From contig NZ_CP071859.1 of assembly GCF_023716665.1 (NCBI RefSeq), forward strand, positions 1,364,001-1,428,000: a DNA stretch of 64,000 nt, written 5' to 3'. A program made the position numbers and the translations under genes. The notes under the pieces are model-generated. The model saw only the letters and a list, made by a program, of their open reading frames with translations, made no database searches and was not told the origin of the DNA. The stretch is from Vibrio sp. SCSIO 43135 (GTDB taxonomy: Bacteria > Pseudomonadota > Gammaproteobacteria > Enterobacterales > Vibrionaceae). Shown piece by piece: positions 34,903 to 43,424 of this stretch; within the stretch, counting starts at the first letter, position 1; the number at the start of each line of letters is the position of its first letter.

Positions 34903-36702
34903 GTGTTAAAGACAATGAGCTGGGTAGAAAATCGATTCGATATGCGTTATCTCGCTTACGGGGTGTTTGCGCTGTTTGTCTCTCTGGTGACGTATACTTT
35001 AGTCTCGGAACATTCCACAACGCGTTGGCTTTTCACTTTCTATCCTTTTCTAATGTTCGCCGCATTATTTGCTAATAAGAAGGCGTATAAATCGCGTTTT
35101 GCCGTTGCATCATTAGCCATACTACTGGGTGGTGGAATGATTGAACCATTTGAGTTGGATGCGGTAGAAGAAGCCTTCATTCTCATTCCTCTTAGTTACG
35201 TGATGTTGTTTCCTGGTTCGCTGTGGCCGATCGCCAGTGCAGTGTTGCTTTGTTTGAGCTATCTCTATCAGTTACCTGAAGAAGACTTTGACGAGTTTAT
35301 CGAAGATGCCATAGAGTTGGTGGCCATTACGGTGTTTGCGAGTCTGATGGTTTACTATCAGGTAAAACTCAAGCTTCAGATGGAACGCTATCAGCGCGAT
35401 AGCTTCACCGATTTCTCTACGGGTGTACTCAACCGTACCGCGTTTTATCATCAATTGGACATCATTCAGCAAAAAGACGATGCAGACTATGCGCTAATGC
35501 TGATTGATGTTGATGACTTCAAATACGTCAATGATAGCTTGGGTCACTCTACGGCCGACAAAATCCTGATTGACTTAGCTCAACGCCTTAAGAGTCTGCT
35601 TCCAAGCTATGTGACGCTCTATCGTCTAGGAGGCGATGAGTTTGTGGTTCTAGTCAAAGGGGAAGGGCTTCTGGGAGATAGGCTGAGCTGTGTTGAGTTT
35701 ATATTTCGCAATGACTACATCGCCAAATATCCAGTAAATAAGGCCACGTACAAAGTCACTTTTAGTACCGGTGTTGCCTTACTTGAAGACGCATCCAATG
35801 ATGTCGAGTTGTGGTGTAAAAACGTCGATATTGCGCTGAAACGCGCTAAATCTCTTGGCGCTGGATCTATTCAATGGTACGACTCGGATATGCTAAGCGA
35901 AACTGTGCGTGCTCATCAGATTGAGAAAGAGATTACTTACGCCATAGAAGAATCGCAATTTAGTTTGGCTTATCAGCCTAAGGTCAGCACGGATACCAAT
36001 CAGCTAATGGGAGCTGAAGCATTGCTGCGTTGGGTGCATCCGGAACTTGGCGTTATTTCTCCTGTAGAGTTCATCGCAATTGCTGAAAAGAGCACACAAA
36101 TTGTGCCGATTGGACGTTGGGTGATAAATGAAGCTTGTCGGCAGGGAAAGGAGTGGTTGCAGCAGGGGCATCAGATTGCTATTTCAATCAACGTATCAAC
36201 GGTGCAATTTGTCCATGACGATGTATATAAGGTCGTGAGCGAAGCATTGGTAAAACACGCATTTCCTGCCCATTTTCTGGAAGTGGAGATTACAGAAACC
36301 ACCTTGATGAAACAGTACGATAAGGTAGTAGAAAACTGCAATAAGCTGCGTAAATTAGGTGTCACCGTGGCAGTAGATGACTTTGGCGTTGCGTACTCGT
36401 CGTTAAACTACCTGAAACGGCTGCCTATTGATGTGCTGAAAATCGACAAGTCATTTATCGATGAATGTGTGGAAGTTCATACCGATCATATGTTGGTTAA
36501 AACCATCATCCAAATGGGGCAGAACATGGGCAAACGTGTTGTCGCAGAAGGGGTTGAAACAGCCAAGCAGCTATCTTTGTTGCAAGAGGAACAGTGTGAT
36601 TGGTATCAGGGATATTTGTTCTCTAAACCGCTTTACCCTGATGAGTTCTCAAAATTGCTCGATAGTGCATTTATAAACAATATTATGAGTGGTTATCAAT
36701 GA
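34903..36702 (+). CDS. Membrane-bound GGDEF-EAL protein (c-di-GMP turnover)
   Basis: 599 residues from GTG 34903 (GAGG 5 bases upstream). The first 150 residues hold about five membrane segments of an uncharacterised sensor. The GGDEF domain follows (about 165-325) with an intact RLGGDEF site, then EAL (about 345-590) with EALLRW, Asn in INVS, ITETTLM, DDFG, KIDKSFI, AEGVET and QGYLFSKP. All catalytic positions are kept. The loop-6 motif reads DDFGVAYSS instead of the usual DFG(T/A)GYSS, which may affect dimer coupling. Both synthesis and breakdown of c-di-GMP are possible. Confidence 0.94.
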   Translation: MLKTMSWVENRFDMRYLAYGVFALFVSLVTYTLVSEHSTTRWLFTFYPFLMFAALFANKKAYKSRFAVASLAILLGGGMIEPFELDAVEEAFILIPLSYVMLFPGSLWPIASAVLLCLSYLYQLPEEDFDEFIEDAIELVAITVFASLMVYYQVKLKLQMERYQRDSFTDFSTGVLNRTAFYHQLDIIQQKDDADYALMLIDVDDFKYVNDSLGHSTADKILIDLAQRLKSLLPSYVTLYRLGGDEFVVLVKGEGLLGDRLSCVEFIFRNDYIAKYPVNKATYKVTFSTGVALLEDASNDVELWCKNVDIALKRAKSLGAGSIQWYDSDMLSETVRAHQIEKEITYAIEESQFSLAYQPKVSTDTNQLMGAEALLRWVHPELGVISPVEFIAIAEKSTQIVPIGRWVINEACRQGKEWLQQGHQIAISINVSTVQFVHDDVYKVVSEALVKHAFPAHFLEVEITETTLMKQYDKVVENCNKLRKLGVTVAVDDFGVAYSSLNYLKRLPIDVLKIDKSFIDECVEVHTDHMLVKTIIQMGQNMGKRVVAEGVETAKQLSLLQEEQCDWYQGYLFSKPLYPDEFSKLLDSAFINNIMSGYQ

Positions 36703-36858
36703 CACTAAAGAGTCAAAAAGACTGTGTTTTCATGTGTGTCATTATGACTTTATTTCGATGTTGTTTTTATATAATATCAATAAAAACAACAATATAAAAA
36801 CTTGGCACGTATCCTGATTATAAGTAAGAAAAACAATCATACTTATAAGAGGTGCATT

Positions 36859-37098
36859 ATGCCTGCTCAACAAATTCGATTCTTCAAACGCCTTCTTTCA
36901 GTCTCTAATGGAGCATTATTTCTAACCACACTAGTGCTGGTTGCGAGCATCATTATTTCTTATCCACTTGCGGATCATTTTACGCTAAATCAGCAGATAG
37001 CGGCTCATATATCGACCATTATTATCGCAGCGTTTCTCAAAATCAGTTATGTAACACGTTGTTTAGCCCAATATAATCTAGGATTAGAAGTACGTTAG
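36859..37098 (+). CDS. 79-residue two-helix membrane protein
   Basis: ATG at 36859 preceded by AAGAGG at good spacing; the frame opens at 36802 without a ribosome site. Helices at about residues 17-37 and 47-67; basic N-terminus (RFFKRLL) suggests both ends are cytoplasmic. Followed 29 bases later by the ferredoxin-NADP reductase gene and probably co-transcribed with it. No family recognised. Confidence 0.7.
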   Translation: MPAQQIRFFKRLLSVSNGALFLTTLVLVASIIISYPLADHFTLNQQIAAHISTIIIAAFLKISYVTRCLAQYNLGLEVR

Positions 37099-37127
37099 TG
37101 CGCTAGTCAGTAGTGGGAGGAGGGCGT

Positions 37128-37895
37128 ATGGAGCAAGTTCCTCGCGACTTGGTATTAGGCCAAGTCGTCGATAAGGTCGACTGGAAGCCAGGGTTGTTTA
37201 GCCTGTTTGTTAAAGCGGATATTGGCAGTTACCAAGCTGGTCAGTTTACTAAGCTCGCTTTGCAAGAAGAAGATGGTCGCTGGTTAAAACGAGCCTATTC
37301 GATGGTATCCAGCTTCAAATCATCTGGGCATGAATTGGAGTTTCTTGTTGTAACGGATCCAACAGGTCGGTTATCTCCGATGCTTGAAGCACTTAATGTG
37401 GGCGACGATCTCTATGTAGGACAAACCGTATCGGGCTTCATGACCGCCGATGAGTTACCCGACTATGCGAAAGAGCTATGGTTACTTTCGACCGGTACGG
37501 CAGTGGGCGCATTTTTGTCGCTACTTCGAGAGCCCGAGAAACTGAATCATTTGGATAGAATCGTTTTGGTGCATGCCGTTCGCTACGAAGGGGATTTAGT
37601 CTATCAAGATTTGATCAAATCGATGGCGGAGCACTATGGAGAGAAGTTCGCTTATGTACCTATCGTGAGCAGAGAATCGATAAATGGCGCGCTCCAAGGC
37701 CGTATCCCAACGCTATTATTGGATGGGCAGTTGCAGCAAAGAGTGGGGCTTCAAGTAGAGCCAAACCGAAGCTTCGTCTATTTGTGCGGTAACCCTAATA
37801 TGATTCATGACGCATCCGACGCTTTAAAGGAGCTCGGTCTCACCAAACATTTGCGTAGAAAGCCGGGTCACTTTGCTAGCGAAAACTATTGGTAG
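37128..37895 (+). CDS. fpr: Ferredoxin/flavodoxin-NADP+ reductase
   Basis: 255 residues from ATG 37128, with GGAGGAGGG upstream. FAD-binding RAYSMVS, NADP-binding STGTAVGAFLSLL and HAVRYEGDLVYQ, the dinucleotide motif YLCGNPNMI, and the terminal RKPGHFASENYW are those of E. coli Fpr. The enzyme passes electrons between NADPH and ferredoxin or flavodoxin in the cytoplasm, supporting Fe-S repair and redox-stress defence. No SoxS-type site was identified. Ends at a bidirectional terminator. Confidence 0.95.
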   Translation: MEQVPRDLVLGQVVDKVDWKPGLFSLFVKADIGSYQAGQFTKLALQEEDGRWLKRAYSMVSSFKSSGHELEFLVVTDPTGRLSPMLEALNVGDDLYVGQTVSGFMTADELPDYAKELWLLSTGTAVGAFLSLLREPEKLNHLDRIVLVHAVRYEGDLVYQDLIKSMAEHYGEKFAYVPIVSRESINGALQGRIPTLLLDGQLQQRVGLQVEPNRSFVYLCGNPNMIHDASDALKELGLTKHLRRKPGHFASENYW

Positions 37896-37925
37896 TGCCT
37901 AGGGTTTAGCCGAATATATTTAACA

Positions 37926-37968
37926 AATAAAAAAGCCGCTTACTGAGCCTGAGTAAGCGGCTTTTACC
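37926..37968. terminator. Bidirectional terminator between fpr and the PTS operon
   Basis: Perfect 13-bp stem AAAAGCCGCTTAC (37931-37943) / GTAAGCGGCTTTT (37953-37965), with T on the right and A on the left so that it works for both convergent transcripts. Confidence 0.9.
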
Positions 37969-37986
37969 TTTATCAGGAGTGGGGGA

Positions 37987-39246
37987 TTAGCGAACGATTA
38001 GGCCAAGTAGGATACCTACAGCACCGAAATCTGCGTCACTAAAGGTTGTGTTAGCAAAGCCTAGGTCGCCAAGAACTGGCATTAGGAATACTGGTAGGAA
38101 CGTAATCAGCAAGCCTTGAGCAAATGCACCTAAGATTGCACCGCGACGTCCACCTGTAGCGTTACCAAATACACCTGCTGCAGCGCCCACGAAGAAGTGA
38201 GGAACAACACCTGGGATGATGACAGTTAAGCCCATGATGTAAAGTAGGAACATACCGATAAGACCAGCGGCAAAGCTCGATAGGAAGCCCACTAGTACTG
38301 CATTTGGTGCGTATGGGAATACCACTGGACAGTCTAGAGCAGGCTTCGCGTTTGGCACGAGCTTGTCTGAGATGCCTTTAAATGCGGGTACGATTTCCGC
38401 GATAACCATGCGCACACCTTGCAGGATAACGTACACACCACCAGCGAACGTGATTGATTGCATGAGTGCGAACATAAACCAGTGCTTACCACCGCTCACT
38501 TCACGAACGAAATCACCGCCAGCGAAAATACAGGTCACCATGAAAATGATACCCATAGTAAACGAGATAGCGACAGGTGTATCACGTAAGAACAGTAAGC
38601 TCTTTGGTACATTCATCTCTTCAGTAGAATGCTCTTTGTTACCAAACTTGCTACCGATGAAGCCAGCTAGTACGTAAGAAAGCGTAGAGAAGTGACCAAT
38701 TGCTACGTCGTCTGAGCCTGTTACTTGCTTCATGTATTTATGAGCAATCGAAGGGAAGAACACCATAACTGAACCAACAACGACAGAGCCTAGCGCAATC
38801 AGTGGTACACCGCTCATGCCGCTTGAAGACAAGATTGCCGCAACCATCATCGACATAAACAGGGTGTGGTGGCCGGTTAGGAAAATGAATTTCCAAGGTG
38901 TTAAGCGAGCAATTAGAATGTTCACCAGCATCGCGAAGAACATGATCATCGCCATCTCTTTACCAAACGCTTCTTGCGCGATAGAGACAATGGCTTCGTT
39001 GTTTGGAACTACACCCGTGATGCCGAATGCTTCTTGGAAGATCGTTGCAAAGTCACCGAGTGAACTAACAACAAGACCAGCACCAGCACCAAGAATGATG
39101 AAACCAAGGATGGTTTTTACCGTGCCTTTAATGCACTCGGTGACCGGTTTCTTTTGGGCAATCAGGCCGATAAGAGCGATCAAACCTACCAGAACCGCCG
39201 GTTCGGATAGGACGTCGTTCATTAAGAAATTGAAAAATTCCATCAC
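37987..39246 (-). CDS. PTS enzyme IIC, ascorbate-type (UlaA-like)
   Basis: 419 residues with about eleven membrane segments. The UlaA/SgaT family is indicated by the repeated KGTVKTILGFIILGAGAGLVV / LVGFLSSFAAG pattern and the substrate-region sequences FLTGHHTLFMSMM and VPHFFVGAAAGVFGNATGG. Slightly shorter than UlaA (about 465). It forms the sugar channel of a PTS with the IIB and IIA genes just upstream. Ascorbate is the archetype, but no ula catabolic genes are present, so the sugar is unknown. Confidence 0.92.
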   Translation of the reverse strand: MMEFFNFLMNDVLSEPAVLVGLIALIGLIAQKKPVTECIKGTVKTILGFIILGAGAGLVVSSLGDFATIFQEAFGITGVVPNNEAIVSIAQEAFGKEMAMIMFFAMLVNILIARLTPWKFIFLTGHHTLFMSMMVAAILSSSGMSGVPLIALGSVVVGSVMVFFPSIAHKYMKQVTGSDDVAIGHFSTLSYVLAGFIGSKFGNKEHSTEEMNVPKSLLFLRDTPVAISFTMGIIFMVTCIFAGGDFVREVSGGKHWFMFALMQSITFAGGVYVILQGVRMVIAEIVPAFKGISDKLVPNAKPALDCPVVFPYAPNAVLVGFLSSFAAGLIGMFLLYIMGLTVIIPGVVPHFFVGAAAGVFGNATGGRRGAILGAFAQGLLITFLPVFLMPVLGDLGFANTTFSDADFGAVGILLGLIVR

Positions 39247-39253
39247 GCTCCCC

Positions 39254-39541
39254 TTATAGTGCGCCTAGCTCTTTTAGAGCGACAGACAAGCGTTCTTTCA
39301 TTGCAGCTTTGTCTACCATGTTGTCTAGGCTAACGATCTTAGGTTCTACACCTAATGACTTTAGCTGATCCGTGATGTCGTTTGTGCCGATAAAGATATC
39401 GCAGTCTGTACCTTTAGCAGAGCCAAGGTCGATATGATCAACATTCGCATTGATTTCCAGTTCCTTAACAATGCTCTTGATGCTCATTTCCATCATTAGG
39501 CTAGTACCAAGACCGTGACCGCAAACAACCATAATTTTCAT
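39254..39541 (-). CDS. PTS enzyme IIB, ascorbate/lactose-type (UlaB-like)
   Basis: 95 residues. CGHGLGTS places the phospho-cysteine at Cys7 in the P-loop of the GatB/UlaB-like IIB fold. It receives phosphate from IIA and passes it to the sugar in IIC. Located 7 bases upstream of the IIC gene and 37 bases downstream of IIA. Confidence 0.92.
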   Translation of the reverse strand: MKIMVVCGHGLGTSLMMEMSIKSIVKELEINANVDHIDLGSAKGTDCDIFIGTNDITDQLKSLGVEPKIVSLDNMVDKAAMKERLSVALKELGAL

Positions 39542-39578
39542 AATTCGTACCTTTTTGTTTCTAAATTGAGTTCTTGTT

Positions 39579-40022
39579 TTAGTAGTGTTTGATGATGTTC
39601 ATGACATCATCGACATTTTGTGCGTTGCAGATCTGTTCAACGTGTTCGTCGTTCATAAACAGCTCTGCCAGTTTAGATATTGCGCCAACATGGCTATCGC
39701 TATCTGTTGCGGCAAGCGTTACCAGCATTTTCACTGGGTCATTACCGTCAGAGTCGAAGTTCACCCCTTGCTGAATCACCGTGATGCCAATAGACAAACG
39801 GTTTACACCATCTTCTGGGCGAGCGTGTGGCATTGCCATACCCGGCCCAACGACATAGTAGGGGCCTAGCTCTTCATGAGATTTGAAAATCGCGTCGACA
39901 TAGCGAGGTTCGATCGCTTTGGTATCGATAAGCGCTTGGCAAGATTTGCTGACCGCATCTTTCCAATCGTCCGCTGTAGCATGGACACGAATAACTTCTG
40001 GAGTAATCAGTTCACTTAACAT
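39579..40022 (-). CDS. PTS enzyme IIA, mannitol/ascorbate-type (UlaC-like)
   Basis: 147 residues of the PTS EIIA type-2 fold. The phospho-histidine is His66 in GPGMAMPHARPEDGV. First gene of the IIA-IIB-IIC operon; its upstream region holds three copies of a TAGCGCTA palindrome shared with the divergent LacI-family regulator. Confidence 0.93.
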   Translation of the reverse strand: MLSELITPEVIRVHATADDWKDAVSKSCQALIDTKAIEPRYVDAIFKSHEELGPYYVVGPGMAMPHARPEDGVNRLSIGITVIQQGVNFDSDGNDPVKMLVTLAATDSDSHVGAISKLAELFMNDEHVEQICNAQNVDDVMNIIKHY

Positions 40023-40099
40023 TGTATTGATCTGCGTTATTGGTTGATGGCGCTACTTTACTGATCAAATTGTCAGAAAAACCGGACTATGATCACAAA

Positions 40100-40147
40100 T
40101 GGTAGCGCTATCTGATAGCGCTATCATAAATTGTGATAGCGCTACCA
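40100..40147. promoter_or_regulatory. Triple LacI-type operator
   Basis: Three related 14-bp palindromes: TGGTAGCGCTATCT (40100-40113), TGATAGCGCTATCA (40113-40126, perfect) and TGATAGCGCTACCA (40134-40147). Each has the central CG of LacI/GalR operators. Centres are 13 and 21 bp apart. They lie between the divergent PTS operon and LacI-family gene, so one repressor could control both. Confidence 0.85.
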
Positions 40148-40268
40148 TTTTCGTATTTCAAACAGTTTCATACCGATGCCGTTAACAAGTTATGCGCTAA
40201 TATGGAAAAACCTACTCAGTGCTGTGTTAAGATGGCGCCGCAAATAAATGGATAGTATTTAAGAACTA

Positions 40269-41297
40269 ATGAGCGAACCGCGTAAACGCAGAAGTACCGG
40301 GAAAGTCACCATCGCTGATGTCGCAAAGAAAGCGGGCGTGGGGACAATGACCGTTTCGCGTGCATTAAGAACACCGGATTTGGTGTCAGAAAAGCTAAGA
40401 GAAAAGATCCAATTAGTGGTCGATGAACTCGGCTACATTCCCAATAAAGCAGCAGGAGCTTTAGCCTCTGCAGAAAGCTACTCGATTGCCTTGATTCTTC
40501 CATCGTTGGTGGAAAAATCGTGTGCTCATTTCTTACCAAGCTTTCAGCAAGCACTCAACAAAGCTGGCTATCAACTGTTGCTTGGTTACAGTGATTACTC
40601 GCTCGATCAGGAAGAGAAGTTGCTGTCGACTTTTCTAGAAAGCCGACCTGCTGCGATGGTTCTGTTCGGTAGCGAACATAGCGAGCGTAGCCATCAGTTG
40701 TTGCAAGCATCCAACCTGCCAGTAATGGAAATCGCTGAGCTTACCGGAGAGAGCCATTATCTCAATATTGGCATCGATCATTTTGAAGTCGGCAAGTCTT
40801 GTACTAAGCATCTTGTCGATGCCGGTTACAGCAATATCGGCTTCATTGGAGCGCGTGGAAATCATTCGGTATTACAGCGGAAACTTCACGGCTGGCAAAG
40901 TGCGATGATCGAAAACTATTTAACGCCTGATCACTTCCTAACAACGCATGAAGCGCCGTCTTCGCAATTGGGCGCAGAGGGGTTAGCGAAGTTGTTACTG
41001 CGTGATTCGACATTGGATGCCTTGGTGTGCAGCCATGAAGAGGTGGCAATTGGTGCGTTGTTTGAGTGCCATCGACGCTTGATTAAAGTGCCAACCGATA
41101 TGGCCATCATCTGTTTAGATGGAACCGCAATGTGTGAACACGCATTCCCAAGTTTGTCTTCTGCTCAAGTCGATTACGAAAACATGGGCGCTCAAGCGGC
41201 TGAAAAACTGCTTCGCAGTATTAAGCAGGAAGAGGTTGAACCTTCTACTGACATCGGTTTCTCTCTGTCTTCTCGCGCTAGTACGGTTAAACGTTAA
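40269..41297 (+). CDS. LacI-family transcriptional regulator (GntR-of-E. coli type)
   Basis: 342 residues. LacI helix-turn-helix and hinge at residues about 13-70 (VTIADVAKKAGVGTMTVSRAL... IPNKAAGALAS), then a periplasmic-binding-protein-like effector domain to residue 330. Overall wording is closest to the gluconate repressor group (LGYIPN, ECHRRLIKVPTDMAI). Divergent from the UlaABC-like PTS, with operators in between. Effector probably derived from the imported sugar. Confidence 0.94.
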   Translation: MSEPRKRRSTGKVTIADVAKKAGVGTMTVSRALRTPDLVSEKLREKIQLVVDELGYIPNKAAGALASAESYSIALILPSLVEKSCAHFLPSFQQALNKAGYQLLLGYSDYSLDQEEKLLSTFLESRPAAMVLFGSEHSERSHQLLQASNLPVMEIAELTGESHYLNIGIDHFEVGKSCTKHLVDAGYSNIGFIGARGNHSVLQRKLHGWQSAMIENYLTPDHFLTTHEAPSSQLGAEGLAKLLLRDSTLDALVCSHEEVAIGALFECHRRLIKVPTDMAIICLDGTAMCEHAFPSLSSAQVDYENMGAQAAEKLLRSIKQEEVEPSTDIGFSLSSRASTVKR

Positions 41298-41300
41298 TTG

Positions 41301-41693
41301 ATGAACAACGAGCCTTTGACCATTGCACTGCCTTCCCTGATACACCGTATTGGTGGGAATGTGGTTAAGCGAGCCAAATTATCCGCTGCTGAGCACGGCT
41401 GTGAGCTTAAGCGAATTCGCCGCTCGCGAAACTGGCAAGCAATAGGCCAAGCAACCGATATAAAGTCCTGGTGTCAGTGGCTCACCCGCGAAGAGCCAGA
41501 AACGACGCGCTTTTTGATAACTAAGTTAGAAACCGCTTTGGCTGCCAATCCAACTATGCTCGAAACCATTGAAGAAAAGCTGATCAAGCTTGTTCTAGCT
41601 GATCCTAATATCACCTTAGCGAACCTTATGGAGCAAACCAACTGCACTCTGGCACAAGCTAGAACCGCACGCTTTGATGCAGAAGTGCTTTAG
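41301..41693 (+). CDS. RRF_GI-type ('ribosome recycling factor family') protein
   Basis: 130 residues from ATG 41301, three bases past the regulator stop. PLPSLIHRIGG.. and ELKRIRRSRNWQ resemble a small gammaproteobacterial family named RRF_GI in Pfam (from memory). It shows no real likeness to the ribosome recycling factor Frr, so a role in translation should not be assumed. Basic N-terminal half, helical C-terminal half (LADPNITLANLMEQTNCTLA) that could be a small DNA- or RNA-binding module. Probably co-transcribed with the LacI-family gene. Confidence 0.7.
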   Translation: MNNEPLTIALPSLIHRIGGNVVKRAKLSAAEHGCELKRIRRSRNWQAIGQATDIKSWCQWLTREEPETTRFLITKLETALAANPTMLETIEEKLIKLVLADPNITLANLMEQTNCTLAQARTARFDAEVL

Positions 41694-41841
41694 CGGATGT
41701 AGGAAACATCTTACTTCAGTGTCGAGGTTTTTAGGTGAAGATCACAACAGATTGTAAATCAAGGTAAAGCGACTCCTTCCACTCATCTACAAAGCTGATA
41801 ATCCTGTTGAACGACATAAAAATAATAAACTGGAGTAGATT

Positions 41842-42024
41842 ATGAAAAAGGTGGCGTTAGTCATATTGGCGGTGCTTGGCTTAATGGCTGGAACTGCCTA
41901 TGCGTTTGGTGGTTGGAATGGCCATTTAGGTTGGCATAACCATGGAAGTACATCGGATTTTAATTTGTTCGATGATACTCATGGAAAACATGGCGAAAAT
42001 TGCCTTAGTTGCTCACATCATTAG
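41842..42024 (+). CDS. Secreted His/Cys-rich 60-residue peptide
   Basis: ATG at 41842 with ACTGGAG about 8 bases upstream. Residues 1-21 form a signal peptide ending AYA. The mature 39 residues contain seven histidines (WNGHLGWHNHG, THGKHGE, and the HH end) and end in CLSCSHH, a possible metal-binding CxxC-HH motif. Periplasmic. A metal-binding or redox role is inferred; no family recognised. Followed by a strong terminator, so it has its own short transcript. Confidence 0.7.
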   Translation: MKKVALVILAVLGLMAGTAYAFGGWNGHLGWHNHGSTSDFNLFDDTHGKHGENCLSCSHH

Positions 42025-42044
42025 AGAGCGCTGTTAACGACTAT

Positions 42045-42082
42045 AAATAAAAGCCGCTACTGAAAAGTAGCGGCTTTTTTGT
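42045..42082. terminator. Bidirectional terminator
   Basis: AAAAGCCGCTACT (42049-42061) / AGTAGCGGCTTTT (42066-42078) with loop GAAA and flanking T/A runs. Lies between the convergent small peptide and aminotransferase genes. Confidence 0.9.
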
Positions 42083-42109
42083 ATAGATATGGTTATGTTC
42101 TTTAAGTGA

Positions 42110-43258
42110 TTATAGCGTTTTAAGAACGGTGCTGAGTCGAGATACTGCTTCGACTAACTCGTTTGGTTCGGCGTTGGTGAAGTTTAATCTTAGAGCCGGA
42201 GTAGCCTGAGATTCGTCTGGGTAGAAAACTGGGCTAGGGACAACGGCAACGCCGTTCGCCAGCAGTTGTTTCGCTAGTGCAAAGGTGTCGCATTCAGGTA
42301 GCGTCACCCAAACGAACATACCGCCATCAACATCTTTTACTTCACAGCTTTCTGGCAGCTGTTTCTTCAGCTCTGAGTTCAATACTTGGTAGCGTTCGTG
42401 GTATAGCGCCTGAATTTTTGACATGTGCAGCTCAAAGTTGTCGTGCTTTAACAGGCCATGAAGCAATGCTTGCATTGGTACGCTGGAATGCAGATCGGCA
42501 CCTTGTTTTACTTTCACCAATGGCTCTAGGTAGCTTACTTTACCTGTCACGGCACCAATGCGTAGGCCCGGTGAGGCAATCTTAGAGAAAGAACGTAATA
42601 CGATAGAGTGTTGCGGGCAGAAATCTGACACCATTGGTAGCGCTTCACCACTGAATCTCAGCTCGCGGTAAGGTGCGTCTTCAATGAAGGCAACATTGTA
42701 TTGCTCACAAAGTTTGGCAACCGCTTTACGTGTATCTAAAGACCAGCACACCCCTGTTGGGTTATGGAAATCGGGTACGGCGTAAAACATTTTTGGTACT
42801 TCTGCTCTGAATGCTGATTCGAGCGCTTCTAAGTCTGGACCGAACTCGGTTTGCGGCACTGTCACCATATTCGCCTGCACCAAGCCGAAGACTTGCATCG
42901 CACCCAGGTAACTCGGCGCTTCCATAATGACGGTGTCACCCGGGTTAATGTAAGCACGAGCGATAAGGTCTAGGCCTTGCTGCGAGCCTGTCGTGGCAAT
43001 AACCATGTGGCTGTCAGGTAGCTTGAACGTTTGTGTAAGGTGTTCTAACAGTGGGCCGTAGCCTGCAGTTGCACCGTATTGGAATACTTCAACCATATCT
43101 GGCATCGCCTCAAGCGTTGGGCGCATTAAGTCGATTGGAAACGTTTTTTCATCCGGCAATCCGCCTGCTAATGAAATGACATTTTTGTCTGTGGCAGCGG
43201 CTAAAATCTCTCGAATATAAGAAGACTGAATCTGTTGCAGTGAGTGTGCGATTTCCAT
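42110..43258 (-). CDS. PLP-dependent class I/II aminotransferase
   Basis: 382 residues. The PLP lysine lies in RSFSKIASPGLRIG; other markers are GSQQGLDLIARAY, DFHNPTG and EDAPYRELRFSG. The sequence groups with fold-type I enzymes resembling 2-aminoadipate aminotransferase (LysN) and the aminotransferase half of MocR proteins, which use branched or aromatic amino acids. AGGAAT precedes the ATG. Divergent from an AraC-type regulator 166 bases away. Confidence 0.92.
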   Translation of the reverse strand: MEIAHSLQQIQSSYIREILAAATDKNVISLAGGLPDEKTFPIDLMRPTLEAMPDMVEVFQYGATAGYGPLLEHLTQTFKLPDSHMVIATTGSQQGLDLIARAYINPGDTVIMEAPSYLGAMQVFGLVQANMVTVPQTEFGPDLEALESAFRAEVPKMFYAVPDFHNPTGVCWSLDTRKAVAKLCEQYNVAFIEDAPYRELRFSGEALPMVSDFCPQHSIVLRSFSKIASPGLRIGAVTGKVSYLEPLVKVKQGADLHSSVPMQALLHGLLKHDNFELHMSKIQALYHERYQVLNSELKKQLPESCEVKDVDGGMFVWVTLPECDTFALAKQLLANGVAVVPSPVFYPDESQATPALRLNFTNAEPNELVEAVSRLSTVLKTL

Positions 43259-43378
43259 GTGTATTCCTGTTGAGTTTTTTATTTTGTTTTTATATCCCCA
43301 GCAGCACTAAATGCGGACAAAGTAATTTAATGAGCAAAAGGGCAATACAAATACTAACGTTGGTTGAGTTTAGTTGTT

Positions 43379-43414
43379 TGTCCATTTATGCTTATAGATA
43401 TGTCCATTTATGCT
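43379..43414 (+). promoter_or_regulatory. Direct repeats upstream of the AraC-type gene
   Basis: TGTCCATTTATGCT occurs at 43379-43392 and again at 43401-43414, an exact 14-bp direct repeat with a 22-bp period (about two helical turns), the geometry of AraC-family sites. The second copy contains the ATG at 43410, which supports 43425 as the real start. Confidence 0.6.
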
Positions 43415-43424
43415 ATTTAGAGCG

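Noticed and set aside
38816..39259. 147-codon plus-strand frame opposite the PTS IIC gene
   Set aside because: Antisense shadow of a membrane protein; no ribosome site.
40100..40147. Palindromes between the PTS and LacI-type genes considered as a long terminator hairpin
   Set aside because: The genes are divergent, no T-run follows, and the three 14-bp units each show a LacI-operator centre.
41301..41693. Ribosome recycling activity for the RRF_GI-type protein
   Set aside because: The name is inherited from the family label; the sequence shows none of the Frr domain features, so no translation function is claimed.
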